A stretch of 64,000 nt of DNA from Bosea sp. (in: a-proteobacteria) (GCF_023953965.1 NZ_JAMLIX010000002.1:310001-374000); one strand, 5' to 3'; positions 42,922 to 50,349 are shown, numbered from the stretch's first letter. The notes: generated by a model not told the origin, from the letters alone. Translations and numbers: made by a program.

Positions 42922-43980
42922 CTAGTCCATTCCGGAGCGCGCCTTTCGGGCAAGCGCCTCTTGGTCAATGTGTTTCGTGTAGCGCTCCACCATCTGGATT
43001 GACATGCCGAAGAGGGCGGAAATCTCCTGATGGGTTCGCCCAGCAAGGCGGGCATCGCAGCAGGCGAGGGCGCGCAGACCATGTGGGCTGACCTCGGCGC
43101 CCCGGATATGCTCAGGGGCATTGTCTGCCAGCCACGTGCGCAGCCTGTATCGGATGGATGCCTCGTTGTGGCGCTTGCCGTCCGGCTTCGTCAGGTAGGG
43201 TGTCATTTCCCCCACTTTCCAGCCGTCTATCTCGGCGAGGTGGTTCGGCGAAAGCGCAATGAAGTGCTTTTTGCCGCGAAGCTTGCTGATTTTGATGTCG
43301 AGCCCGTCACCGCGGCGCATCGCCGGCCAGAATTTCACGAGGTCGCCTACGCGCTGACCGGTGGCTCTGCCAAGATAGGCGAGCCGCGATAGATCTGTTG
43401 GCCCGTGCTTCACGACGGCAATCCAAACAGCCTCCGGCCAAGGCTCGGTCGTTTCTACCTCGGTTTCGACCTGCGGCGCATCGCGGGCCGGGTTGCGAGT
43501 CATATAGCCATCGCCGATCGCCCAGGCGCACATAGCGCGTAGAACGCGGATCAAGAGATTAGCCGAAACTGGCGCCGTGGCGGCCAGAGCATCGCGCGCC
43601 GCTGATATCGCCGTCAGCGTGAGATCGTCGGCGGCCTGGTCGCCCCACGCCTTTTCGATCAAGCCGAGATAGTAGTCGTAGACGTTCTGTGTCTTCGGGC
43701 TGAAGCCGGCCCATTTCTGCGACGCTTTGTAGAGCTCGATGATGGCCTTGAATGTGCCTTTCTTCGGTGCCGTGCTCCTGCCATTGAGCGCTTCGCAGAA
43801 CTTCCAGAACTCGGCTTCACGTGGTTCATAAGGGATGCGTGTCAGCGGGCCGCGAAGGGCCTTCGCCAAGTGCCGTCCCGTCTGGTGGTAGAAATACACC
43901 TTCCCGGTCGGCTTCTTGATGCGGAATACACCCTCAGGCAGCGGCACGATTGCGGCCCTTCGCTTTTTTCCCGAAGACAT
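42922..43980 (-). CDS. int: Prophage tyrosine-type integrase
   Basis: 352 residues. N-terminal DNA-binding region (FRIKKPTGKVYFYHQTGRHL), SAM-like core-binding domain (about 75-170) and catalytic domain with the Arg in LGRATGQRVGDLVKF, the HxLR motif in SPHGLRALACCDARL and the nucleophile Tyr in VERYTKHIDQEAL. The second active-site His/Lys region reads SKLRGKKHFIALS. Start taken at ATG 43980, 26 bases inside the excisionase gene end. It lies at the left end of the prophage, so the attachment site should be within 42,750-42,921. Confidence 0.94.
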   Translation of the reverse strand: MSSGKKRRAAIVPLPEGVFRIKKPTGKVYFYHQTGRHLAKALRGPLTRIPYEPREAEFWKFCEALNGRSTAPKKGTFKAIIELYKASQKWAGFSPKTQNVYDYYLGLIEKAWGDQAADDLTLTAISAARDALAATAPVSANLLIRVLRAMCAWAIGDGYMTRNPARDAPQVETEVETTEPWPEAVWIAVVKHGPTDLSRLAYLGRATGQRVGDLVKFWPAMRRGDGLDIKISKLRGKKHFIALSPNHLAEIDGWKVGEMTPYLTKPDGKRHNEASIRYRLRTWLADNAPEHIRGAEVSPHGLRALACCDARLAGRTHQEISALFGMSIQMVERYTKHIDQEALARKARSGMD

Positions 43981-44209
43981 CAGCGATGTTTTCCATGAAC
44001 GGATCTGCGTGAACCGGCGCGTCCCCAAGATGCGCCAACAGCGCTTCCAGGGATGGCCAATGCCACCGCATGATCTGTCCGCGGTCAATGTGCGCCTGCG
44101 GCAGGAACCCGCCGCGAACCCAAGCATCGAACGTCTCGACGCTGATCATCAGCATCTCTGCCGCCGTCTTGCGGTCGACGAAGACAGGGTGAACCTGAGC
44201 CCGGCTCAT
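43934..44209 (-). CDS. Excisionase-like HTH DNA-binding protein
   Basis: 91 residues. The first 60 residues form a MerR/AlpA-type winged helix (VFVDRKTAAEMLMISVETFD, AWVRGGFLPQAHIDRGQIMR) as in phage excisionases. The C-terminal tail is charged. It overlaps the integrase start by 47 bp, a usual xis-int arrangement. ATG 44209 follows GGAGGAGGGACA. Confidence 0.82.
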   Translation of the reverse strand: MSRAQVHPVFVDRKTAAEMLMISVETFDAWVRGGFLPQAHIDRGQIMRWHWPSLEALLAHLGDAPVHADPFMENIADVFGKKAKGRNRAAA

Positions 44210-44346
44210 TGTCCCTCCTCCCACCCATGCGCCTGCTCATAAGGGTCGTGTGCCTTTCTCGGCCAAGCGATCCAGATCGCGAAGCGAATGAGCCACGCCG
44301 CAATCGTGATAGCGATCGAGATGCCGATGATGGTTTCAGCGGTCAT
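44206..44346 (-). CDS. Small phage membrane protein
   Basis: 46 residues with one hydrophobic helix (about 4-27, ETIIGISIAITIAAWLIRFA) and a polar C-terminal tail. It overlaps both neighbours by one to four bases in the leftward operon, so expression is very likely. No family is known; it could be a superinfection or membrane-associated factor. Confidence 0.6.
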   Translation of the reverse strand: MTAETIIGISIAITIAAWLIRFAIWIAWPRKAHDPYEQAHGWEEGQ

Positions 44347-44678
44347 CAGCGTTCCCTCGTTGCAAAGACGGGGGTGCCGTCGAATTTGCGCCACTGGCGG
44401 ATCGTGCGGGGTTTGCGGGCCGCGCCTAAATGTCTGGCCTCGCGCCTCTTCGCCTTTGCGATGGCTGGCTGATCGACTTCCGCGGTATGCCTCCGGTGGC
44501 ACTTCCGATGGGCCGGCTTGCGGTTGTCGTCGTCGTCCTCGCCAAGCAGGGCAAGCGGCCGGTCATGCGACACGTCCCACGCTTCTCCGACCTGTATCCG
44601 TCCGCCACAGAAATGGCAGACGCCACCATGTAGGGTGAAGATACGCAGACGGTCGCGGGTGGAGAGGGGCCAGCGCAT
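44346..44678 (-). CDS. Phage HNH endonuclease
   Basis: 110 residues. Zinc-finger HNH nuclease: CHFCGGRIQVGEAWDVSHD with the first Cys pair and the DxSHD catalytic region, then DNRKPAHRKCHRRH with the second half of the motif. Such genes in early phage regions can be free-standing nucleases or packaging helpers. Overlaps the next gene (ATGA) and its neighbour by one base. Confidence 0.82.
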   Translation of the reverse strand: MRWPLSTRDRLRIFTLHGGVCHFCGGRIQVGEAWDVSHDRPLALLGEDDDDNRKPAHRKCHRRHTAEVDQPAIAKAKRREARHLGAARKPRTIRQWRKFDGTPVFATRER

Positions 44679-45127
44679 CAGGCGGCCCTCCGCCCGGCCA
44701 GAATGTCACCGATCTCCGCCAGCAGGTATTCGCGATCCATGGCAAGCACCTGCTTGCAGATCAAGTCCACAGCCCTTTCGAACCACTGTTCGAACTCGTC
44801 CTGGGTCATGCTGGCAAAGCTGATTGATTTCGCGACGATATAGGGGATTCCGGTGACGGCATTCACACGTGTTTCGAAAAGCCCGGTGCTGATCTTGAGA
44901 TCATCCAGTAGGGTTTCGACCGTAGGCCACCGATCCGTATTGTCCTGCACGAGGTTGAGCAGCGCGAATAGCTTGCGATGGTGCATCAGATTGCGCGGGC
45001 GATGCAGGTTGACGAGATATCCGGCGCCGTCCTTCATCTTGGCGAAGGCAGCCCTCGCCAGGGCGTCGCCGGGGAACAGTCCGCCATTGCGCTTTACGAA
45101 GACGCGAGAGCGAAGGTCGTTGCTCAT
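44678..45127 (-). CDS. DUF1367 phage protein
   Basis: 149 residues. The N-terminus SNDLRSRVFVKRNGGLFPGD and the segment NLHRPRNLMHHRKLFALLNL match DUF1367, a family found in early regions of lambdoid phages whose function is unknown. The overlap of four bases with each neighbour shows it is part of the leftward operon. Confidence 0.75.
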   Translation of the reverse strand: MSNDLRSRVFVKRNGGLFPGDALARAAFAKMKDGAGYLVNLHRPRNLMHHRKLFALLNLVQDNTDRWPTVETLLDDLKISTGLFETRVNAVTGIPYIVAKSISFASMTQDEFEQWFERAVDLICKQVLAMDREYLLAEIGDILAGRRAA

Positions 45128-45771
45128 GCCGCGCCCTCGAAGAACTCAGGCAGGCGCATCGCAAGCTTGTTTCGCTCGTCAACAAGCTGCTTGCTCTCCT
45201 CAGGCGAGAGGTTTTCGGCAATAGCGTCCTTGTTGGCGAAGAACCATTCGCGCAGCTCGGCTTTCGAGCGGCTGAGGTTCATCGTCCGAATGAAGGCGCC
45301 ATAGGCTTTCGAAAGGGGCGCGCCCGCGCCGGAAGTGCGAGAAACGGCGGCGGGCGCGTTCCGGCCTTGCTGGGGCGCGGAACTGGATTCCTTGAACTCG
45401 TCGGCCTCGTCCTCACTGTAGAGGCCGTGCAGGCCAGCCAGCTTGAGGATGACGCGGTCCTTCGCGCGCTTCTCGGCCATAGCGTAGACGTAGGCCGCCA
45501 TCTTGCCGGTGACGCGATAGTTGGTGTTGACCAGAGCTTCGCCAATCGACCATTCGCAGCGCTCGCCAAGCTTGCCGACGACGAGAATGACAGCCTCGTC
45601 ACGTTCTGCCCGTAGCACCTGCGGGTGCTCGAACTCGATCTTAGCGGCGGCGGCAAGGCGCTCCAAAGCCTTGTGCTTAATAACAGTGGCGGACTGAACC
45701 TGCCACACATCATCGCGGTCGATATCGGCCCCGAAGCCGTCGAACAGCTTTTTGATTTCAGCGTGATTCAT
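45124..45771 (-). CDS. Phage early protein, possible single-strand annealing recombinase
   Basis: 215 residues. The centre, EWSIGEALVNTNYRVTGKMA followed by YVYAMAEKRAKDRVILKLAG, has the shape of the helix-turn region of Erf/Rad52-like annealing proteins, where an EKRA...ALA.LAG stretch recurs. The middle (about 135-160) is a low-complexity linker. The assignment is by pattern only. Its partner next to it is a Gp157-like protein, which also travels with phage recombination genes. Confidence 0.5.
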   Translation of the reverse strand: MNHAEIKKLFDGFGADIDRDDVWQVQSATVIKHKALERLAAAAKIEFEHPQVLRAERDEAVILVVGKLGERCEWSIGEALVNTNYRVTGKMAAYVYAMAEKRAKDRVILKLAGLHGLYSEDEADEFKESSSAPQQGRNAPAAVSRTSGAGAPLSKAYGAFIRTMNLSRSKAELREWFFANKDAIAENLSPEESKQLVDERNKLAMRLPEFFEGAA

Positions 45772-45773
45772 GG

Positions 45774-46271
45774 CTACTTCACCCGAACCATAAGTCTTTG
45801 GCCCCCATTACCGACGACGACGCCGGGGATTTCCTCGCCAGCTTTCACGGCTGCGTTGATGGCGGCCTTGTCGATCTCGCGTTTGATGCGGACGAAGCGC
45901 TCTGGAATGGCGTCCTCGTCCTTGATCACGACGGAAGGCGCAGCTTGCGAAACCGAGATCGTCGCATTCGGCAGCATGACCTTCGACAAGCCGGCCGCAG
46001 CCATGACGCGCTCGATAGCTTCGCCATAGCCATCGCCACGGCGCTCTAGACGCGCCTTGCGTTCCCGCAGATCGTTGACTGGGGCCTTGACACCTTCGGC
46101 CATCGCATAGGCCGCCTCGCGCTCCTGAACGAGCTTGGCGAGGATGTTGTTTATGTCCGTCTCGCCTTCGAGGGTATCCGAGCGAAGCGTCTCGTCTTCC
46201 CCAAGCTCGGGATAGACGGAGAGCAGGTCGGTGATTTCGCGGACGACGCGGAAAACAAGCTGCGGGTTCAT
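45774..46271 (-). CDS. Siphovirus Gp157-like protein
   Basis: 165 residues. Coiled-coil N-terminal half (LVQEREAAYAMAEGVKAPVN and the following charged helix) and C-terminal beta segment (LSKVMLPNATISVSQAAPSV, IPERFVRIKREIDKAAINAA, VKAGEEIPGV) match the Gp157 family first described for Streptococcus phage resistance, now usual in phage recombination modules. ATG 46271. Confidence 0.78.
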   Translation of the reverse strand: MNPQLVFRVVREITDLLSVYPELGEDETLRSDTLEGETDINNILAKLVQEREAAYAMAEGVKAPVNDLRERKARLERRGDGYGEAIERVMAAAGLSKVMLPNATISVSQAAPSVVIKDEDAIPERFVRIKREIDKAAINAAVKAGEEIPGVVVGNGGQRLMVRVK

Positions 46272-46274
46272 GGC

Positions 46275-46448
46275 TCAGGCTGCCTTGCGATCGGGAAGGG
46301 GCGGGGCAGGCCAGAGGCGGGATGTGCGCACCGCGATCCTGGCGTCATAGATTGCGCCTTCGCGACGGAGGCGGGCGGCAATCCGAAGCCAGCGGAAAGC
46401 ATGGCTGTCACGCTCGGCAACAGCTGAAATGATGGAGGCTCGCTTCAT
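46275..46448 (-). CDS. Small basic phage protein
   Basis: 57 residues, rich in Arg and Ala (RWLRIAARLRREGAIYDARI). ATG 46448 overlaps the stop of the preceding gene by four bases (46445-46448), and three bases separate its stop from the Gp157-like start. No family recognised; the basic helix could bind nucleic acid. Confidence 0.55.
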   Translation of the reverse strand: MKRASIISAVAERDSHAFRWLRIAARLRREGAIYDARIAVRTSRLWPAPPLPDRKAA

Positions 46449-47320
46449 TGCCCCTCCTCCACCAGCCTACCGCCCTTAGCGCGGTACGGGGTGTTCGGCA
46501 TCAGGCCATCCTTGCCGATGCAGCCCGTGGCGAAGCCGACGCACTTACCGTCAACGAACTCGGCAAGGCTGACCCAGGTGCCATCAATGCCGCTGACGGC
46601 CGTGCCGGCTCCGGCCGATGCGATGACCGCGTCCCTGCCCGTCGAATTGATCCGGGCGTAGTCGCCGCTGCTGCCGATCTGGGCGGAGTAGCCGCTGCTG
46701 CCGATCCGGGCGGAGTCGCCGCTGCTGCCGATCCGGGCGTAGTCGCCGCTGCTGCCGATCCGGGCGGAGTAGCCGCTGCTGCCGATCTGGGCGGAGTCGC
46801 CGCTGCTGCCGATCCGGGCGGAGTCGCCGCTGCTGCCGATCTGGGCGGAGTTGCCGCTGCTGCCGATCCGGGCGGAGTCGCCGCTGCTGCCGATCTGGGC
46901 GGAGTTGCCAGCGGCATCCGCAGTCTTGCCCTTCGTCAACTCTATAATTCGATCGACCGCCTTCTTGATGAACTCGGGCAGCGAAAGTTCCATTTTGATC
47001 GCGATGGAGGCAGAGGCGATCTTCGTGCCTTTCTCGGTCTTCTCCTCGTCGGTCGCCCCAGACTGCTCAGTGATAGCGTAGCGATTCAGTCGGCCTTCGT
47101 CGTCGACGATCGGGTAGAAATCCCAGGCGTGGAAGAGGTCGTCCATGGATACGGCGTGAAAGCCGTTGGCACATGCCTTGATGGCGCCTTTTGCCTCATA
47201 GGTTTTGCCAACCTCAAACTGGAATTTGCGGCACTGAAGCTTGTGGTTGAACCCTTTGATGGAAGTGATGACCTTCGTTTCGGTCGCCGGGCAGGCGGCC
47301 TTTGCGCGCGTGGTTGCCAT
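46445..47320 (-). CDS. DUF7666-like phage protein with ten 9-residue repeats
   Basis: 291 residues. The N-terminal part (about 18-130) matches the phage family of DUF7666 proteins: KGFNHKLQCRKFQFEVGKTY, KACANGFHAVSMDDLFHAWD, and the helix PEFIKKAVDRIIELTKGK. Residues 140-229 are ten copies of a 9-residue unit SAxIGSSGD/Y/N, which should form a left-handed beta helix as pentapeptide-like repeats do. The C-terminus (GIDGTWVSLAEFVDGKCVGF) closes the family pattern. Function unknown. ATG 47320. Confidence 0.7.
   Translation of the reverse strand: MATTRAKAACPATETKVITSIKGFNHKLQCRKFQFEVGKTYEAKGAIKACANGFHAVSMDDLFHAWDFYPIVDDEGRLNRYAITEQSGATDEEKTEKGTKIASASIAIKMELSLPEFIKKAVDRIIELTKGKTADAAGNSAQIGSSGDSARIGSSGNSAQIGSSGDSARIGSSGDSAQIGSSGYSARIGSSGDYARIGSSGDSARIGSSGYSAQIGSSGDYARINSTGRDAVIASAGAGTAVSGIDGTWVSLAEFVDGKCVGFATGCIGKDGLMPNTPYRAKGGRLVEEGQ
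46634..46903 (-). repeat. Ten tandem 27-bp coding repeats
   Basis: Each unit encodes SA(Q/R)IGSSG(D/N/Y) or YARIGSSGD. Units differ mainly at the Gln/Arg and Asp/Tyr codons, so the array grew by recent slippage or unequal exchange and then diversified. There are no spacers, so this is not a CRISPR array. Confidence 0.9.
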
Positions 47321-47343
47321 GACGGTTCTTTCGGTCGGAGATT

Positions 47344-47472
47344 TCAGAGAAAGGTTGCGAGTGCGACGGCCCAACAGCCGCCGGCGACGATCAGGAGCGC
47401 TGCGGCCATGTCGCCGATGCGGTCGATGGCCCGGCTGGTCTCAGGCTCGCGGGCGGGGATGTAGAGCTTCAT
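47344..47472 (-). CDS. Small phage membrane protein
   Basis: 42 residues with one C-terminal hydrophobic helix (IGDMAAALLIVAGGCWAVAL). It lies in the short gap between its two operon neighbours with spacing typical of coupled genes. No family recognised. Confidence 0.5.
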   Translation of the reverse strand: MKLYIPAREPETSRAIDRIGDMAAALLIVAGGCWAVALATFL

Positions 47473-47475
47473 CGC

Positions 47476-47847
47476 TCACGCCTCCCCGGTGGCTGCGGCG
47501 AGGGCGTTGTCGATGGCCATCAGAATGGCCGCCTGAATGGCGTCGCTGACGATCTTCCCATCAGCCTCGATAACTTCGCCGCCCAGCGTGACGACCTGCT
47601 GCCGCGCGGCCTTCAGCGCCTCGAACATCTGCGGCCCGGCGGCGATCAGGCGGGCGTTGGCTTCGGCTTCTTCGCGCGAGATGCCGCCGATGTGGTCGCA
47701 CGACTGGATGTGGCAGATGGGGCCGCGAAAAGGGGTGGCATTGTTTGGCGAGACATCGCCGCACCAGAGATGCTCGTCCAGATTACCAACCTGATGGACA
47801 TCACCGAGAGCAACCCAAGGCCCCTTCGTGAACTTCTCCGCGCCCAT
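47476..47847 (-). CDS. Hypothetical phage protein (FTKGPW family)
   Basis: 123 residues. The N-terminus KFTKGPWVALGDVHQVGN and the middle NARLIAAGPQMFEALKAARQ are common in phage-borne proteins of unknown role; the latter segment is a conserved helix. A short Gly-rich stretch precedes a C-terminal helix. ATG 47847. Confidence 0.65.
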   Translation of the reverse strand: MGAEKFTKGPWVALGDVHQVGNLDEHLWCGDVSPNNATPFRGPICHIQSCDHIGGISREEAEANARLIAAGPQMFEALKAARQQVVTLGGEVIEADGKIVSDAIQAAILMAIDNALAAATGEA

Positions 47848-47852
47848 GGCGG

Positions 47853-48182
47853 CTACTCCGCGGCCTGAAGGTGACGGACCGGCGGGGCAACCTCGAATTC
47901 CCGAACCTCGACCAGCGGGATATCCATCCACGCGCCGGCCTGCACCAGATCGCGGCCCTCGGCGTTCTCGATGATGGCGGTGACGAGCTGGTCGGCGCCC
48001 TCCGCGATCATGCGGATGAAGGCGTTGACCTTGGCAGCGTCTTCATCATCCGGCTCGCCGAGAGCACGAACGCAGGTGACTTCCTGAAGCTTCTCAGCGA
48101 ACGCCCGCGCCATGATGGCGATGGCGTCCTGCTTATCGATCCAGCCTCGCGTCGCGGAATATGCCCGGTAGGTGGTGGCCAT
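47853..48182 (-). CDS. Hypothetical phage protein, first of the leftward operon
   Basis: 109 residues, acidic, mostly helical (KQDAIAIMARAFAEKLQEVT). No family known. It is the first gene after the putative operator at 48217-48234, so its promoter is just upstream; GAGGAG lies near 48205. Confidence 0.6.
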   Translation of the reverse strand: MATTYRAYSATRGWIDKQDAIAIMARAFAEKLQEVTCVRALGEPDDEDAAKVNAFIRMIAEGADQLVTAIIENAEGRDLVQAGAWMDIPLVEVREFEVAPPVRHLQAAE

Positions 48183-48216
48183 CGCTGCCGTCTCCTCTGT
48201 GTGTGAGGAGATAATT

Positions 48217-48234
48217 GCACGCTAAAGCGGGTAT
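48217..48234 (-). promoter_or_regulatory. Repressor operator-like site before the leftward operon
   Basis: GCACGCTAAAGCGGGTAT differs at only two of 18 positions from the reverse complement of 50319-50336, the site between repressor and Cro-like genes. It is 35 bp upstream of the first leftward gene. A second AT-rich stretch follows (TAGTTTATTTTGAC), probably promoter. Confidence 0.6.
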
Positions 48235-48335
48235 GTCAACGATGTAAACGCAATCGCGTGTAGTTTATTTTGACACCCCCCGAATCGGAGTGTACAAACG
48301 CAAACGGGGCCGCCCTTTCGGACAGCCCCGCTGCG

Positions 48336-48428
48336 TCAAGCGAAGTACCAGATGAGCGCCGTGATTGCGGTGAGGCAGGCGGCGATATCGATCTTCACGT
48401 TGACGATGACACGGTAGGTTCCCTTCAT
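48336..48428 (-). CDS. Tiny phage membrane protein
   Basis: 30 residues: MKGTYRVIVNVKIDIAACLT then a hydrophobic tail ending LIWYFA. ATG 48428 has a good GGAGGG upstream, and the gene ends directly before a hairpin (48306-48329, GGGGC/GCCCC). Tiny single-helix proteins of this kind are common in phages. Confidence 0.5.
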   Translation of the reverse strand: MKGTYRVIVNVKIDIAACLTAITALIWYFA

Positions 48429-48802
48429 GGGGGAAGCCCTCCGGGTCACGCGCGCGCGACCCTTGCGGGAAGCGTGGTACGTCCCTCGTTACGGATAAGC
48501 CGCCGTTCGAGGGTCTATCGGCCCCGCTCAAGTTCCACGTGTCGCGATCACGTGGTTCTTGGGCGGCCCCGTGTGATCTCCCTTGCTCGCAGGCTGCCGC
48601 GTTTGAGGCGACGGCACTCGCGAGGTCAGGCGCGGGCGCGTGCTGTTCTAGTGCGTTGATCGGGGGATCAGCCCGGCGCTAACCACTAGGGTACGCGTCC
48701 GCGCAATCTGACGTTTGAGTGTTTCGGAGTCGAGTCCGCCACCCGTCAGCAGCCAAACAAAAACCCCGCCGGGTGGCGCGGGGCTGGAAAATGCGGGCCC
48801 GC
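48429..48802. other. Intergenic region between the immA operon and the leftward operon
   Basis: 374 bp without a supported gene. It includes the immA terminator at 48755-48783 and a tRNA-like piece near 48660-48712 that lacks a T arm. Nothing else recognised. Confidence 0.4.
48755..48783 (-). terminator. Terminator of the immA operon
   Basis: Stem CCCCGC/GCGGGG with an 8-base loop; leftward transcripts then meet a T-rich run (48755-48763). Confidence 0.8.
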
Positions 48803-49333
48803 CTAGAGGCTTAGTCTCGGCTCGTATGGTTCGCCAAGGTGTATGCACATGGCGTGCTCCGAAACGCCGAAGCGCTTAGCAAGAGCCGCCGGGCTATTCA
48901 GCCCTTCCTCACGCGCAACCCGCGCGACCAGGCTCTTGGGCATCAGAACCGTAGCAGCGAACTGATTTGCCTCAGTTTCCTGCTTAGGCCCGATGGCCGT
49001 ATTGAAATAGCGCTGCTTGTCGGTGCTACGGAATGCCTTGCTATCCCCAACGCCGTTACCAATCAGGTGCCGGTGATACAGGAAATGGCCGATCTCGTGG
49101 GCAATTGTGAATCGCTTCCGCGTCTCGGGCTGGTCGGCATTGACCACGATCTGATAGCCGGAAGGAGTTTTGTTGAAGAACCCGTCTGATACCTTCTCAA
49201 GCATCCCAGCAGTATCGTCACCAAGGTATGCTTCGCGCACAGGCAAGCCAAGAGTGAGCGCCAGCCCCTCAACATCGACGGGCGCATTTTGCATCGCCCG
49301 AAGGACAAGTTGCATTTGCTCGGAAAATCTCAA
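48803..49333 (-). CDS. ImmA/IrrE family metallo-endopeptidase
   Basis: 176 residues. Zinc protease with RFTIAHEIGHFLYHRHLIGN, the HExxH active site, and a second acidic ligand in KQETEANQFAATVLMP. Family members cleave phage repressors (as ImmA does ImmR in ICEBs1) when the host signals damage. Start is TTG at 49333 with a near perfect AAGGAGGG; ATG 49315 would lose six residues. It is the third gene of a leftward trio. Confidence 0.9.
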   Translation of the reverse strand: MRFSEQMQLVLRAMQNAPVDVEGLALTLGLPVREAYLGDDTAGMLEKVSDGFFNKTPSGYQIVVNADQPETRKRFTIAHEIGHFLYHRHLIGNGVGDSKAFRSTDKQRYFNTAIGPKQETEANQFAATVLMPKSLVARVAREEGLNSPAALAKRFGVSEHAMCIHLGEPYEPRLSL

Positions 49334-49626
49334 CTGCCTCCCTCCTTAGCGACTGAATCGCCACGATCTATGTTAGCCGATTCAGGCCCGAAAGTCATAT
49401 AAATTCGCATCAGTTCGGGTAGTTCCGATTGAAGATACAGGTTGGCCGCCGTCTCTGCACGAGCTTCTGCAATCTCGGCAGCTACACGCTGCGCCTCTTT
49501 CTTGGCGGTCCGCCTCAGCCCTAGAAAAGCGAATATACCCGCCAGCGCGACAACAAGCGTCAGGGTCGCTAGCAACACGGAGGCATAGGCGAAGAGCTCG
49601 GATGCCGTCAGAGGCGTCGCCTGCAC
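49330..49626 (-). CDS. Single-helix membrane protein upstream of ImmA
   Basis: 98 residues. One membrane helix near the N-terminus (about 14-37, YASVLLATLTLVVALAGIFA) and a charged helical cytoplasmic tail. The GTG start at 49626 has AGGAGGT just before it, and the stop overlaps the immA start by four bases, so both are made together. It could anchor or regulate the protease; this is inference. Confidence 0.65.
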   Translation of the reverse strand: MQATPLTASELFAYASVLLATLTLVVALAGIFAFLGLRRTAKKEAQRVAAEIAEARAETAANLYLQSELPELMRIYMTFGPESANIDRGDSVAKEGGS

Positions 49627-49628
49627 CC

Positions 49629-49754
49629 CTACCTCCTGTTTCGCATAGTGAACATCGCGATATAGCGCCCCACGATGCGCAGGCTGTCAGCGCGCTCCCG
49701 TCGTTCCGCATATCGGTCATTGTCGGAGGCGGCTACGTAGTCGACCTTGTCCAT
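49629..49754 (-). CDS. Small hypothetical protein, first gene of the immA operon
   Basis: 41 residues, very basic at the C-terminus (TMRNRR) and starting MDKVDYVAASDNDRYAERRE. Supported by a GAGG ribosome site and by its tight spacing (2 bases) to the next gene. No family known. Confidence 0.45.
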   Translation of the reverse strand: MDKVDYVAASDNDRYAERRERADSLRIVGRYIAMFTMRNRR

Positions 49755-49875
49755 AACGAGCCTCGTTAACCAATCTAGGATTTAAGTCCTCCCCTGACTC
49801 CCGTTGTCAACGCCCTGCCTTAGCTCTTGATTGCAGTGAACGAAAAGTGAACAGTGGCGTGAGGGGGAAGCGGGG

Positions 49876-50061
49876 ATGAGCGAGGACACCGAACTTATCG
49901 AGATGCTTCGCGATTTTCAGAAGCTGCCGCCTGAGGATCAGGCTGAGGCGCTGTCTTGGCTTCGGGCGGCTGTCTCTCGCGAAGAAAAGCAGCGAATCCC
50001 TGCCGGGCAAGAGGCGACGCCCTCCCCAGCAGCTCCACGATCTCCTCCACATCAGGGGTGA
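49876..50061 (+). CDS. Small protein antisense to the repressor C-terminus
   Basis: 61 residues starting MSEDTELIEMLRDFQKLPPE, which reads like a genuine helical protein and has GAGGGGGAAGCGGGG before its ATG. However, it overlaps the repressor gene on the other strand by 167 bp. Either both are used, or one is a shadow; the repressor has the stronger domain evidence. Confidence 0.35.
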   Translation: MSEDTELIEMLRDFQKLPPEDQAEALSWLRAAVSREEKQRIPAGQEATPSPAAPRSPPHQG

Positions 50062-50260
50062 TCTCAATTCCGAGGAACACGTAGGAGCGGCTAACGCCGA
50101 TTTCCTCGATGAGCTTTAGCGTTCGCTCGACGCTCGGCTCTTTCGAGGTGTTCCGGATCTCGTTCAGTGCGTTGGGGCCAAGGTTGGCCGCCAAGCTGAT
50201 CGAGCGATCAGACCTGCCCGTTTTCTCAGCAGCATTGAGTAAGCGCTGGCGCCAATCCAT
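49895..50260 (-). CDS. Phage repressor with XRE-type HTH
   Basis: 121 residues. HTH at the N-terminus (WRQRLLNAAEKTGRSDRSIS, LAANLGPNALNEIRN) followed by PSVERTLKLIEEIGVSRSYV, the pattern of short cI-like or Cro-like regulators. The C-terminus is a disordered tail without peptidase catalytic residues, so it is not cleaved in the LexA way; ImmA-type cleavage is possible. Divergent from the Cro-like gene across a perfect palindrome. ATG 50260. Confidence 0.82.
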   Translation of the reverse strand: MDWRQRLLNAAEKTGRSDRSISLAANLGPNALNEIRNTSKEPSVERTLKLIEEIGVSRSYVFLGIEITPDVEEIVELLGRASPLARQGFAAFLRERQPPEAKTAPQPDPQAAASENREASR

Positions 50261-50306
50261 AGGCGCTGGCGTAGCATGATGCTCGCAAAAGCGTGTGCCC
50301 GTTGTC

Positions 50307-50326
50307 GCGGGTATTGCAATACCCGC
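50307..50326. promoter_or_regulatory. Perfect 20-bp palindromic operator of the lysogeny switch
   Basis: GCGGGTATTGCAATACCCGC is a perfect palindrome in the 89-bp gap between the repressor and the Cro-like gene. Its right half is part of the motif ATACCCGCTAAAGCGTGC (50319-50336) that recurs before the leftward operon. Confidence 0.8.
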
Positions 50327-50349
50327 TAAAGCGTGCATAATGCTCGCCT

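Noticed and set aside
46634..46903. Regular repeats resembling a CRISPR array
   Set aside because: The units are contiguous 27-bp coding repeats without spacers and no cas gene is present.
48660..48712. tRNA-like piece on the minus strand (D-arm-like TAGTGGTTAGCGC, anticodon-like loop CTGATCC)
   Set aside because: There is no T arm or matching acceptor stem, so it is at most a degenerate fragment.
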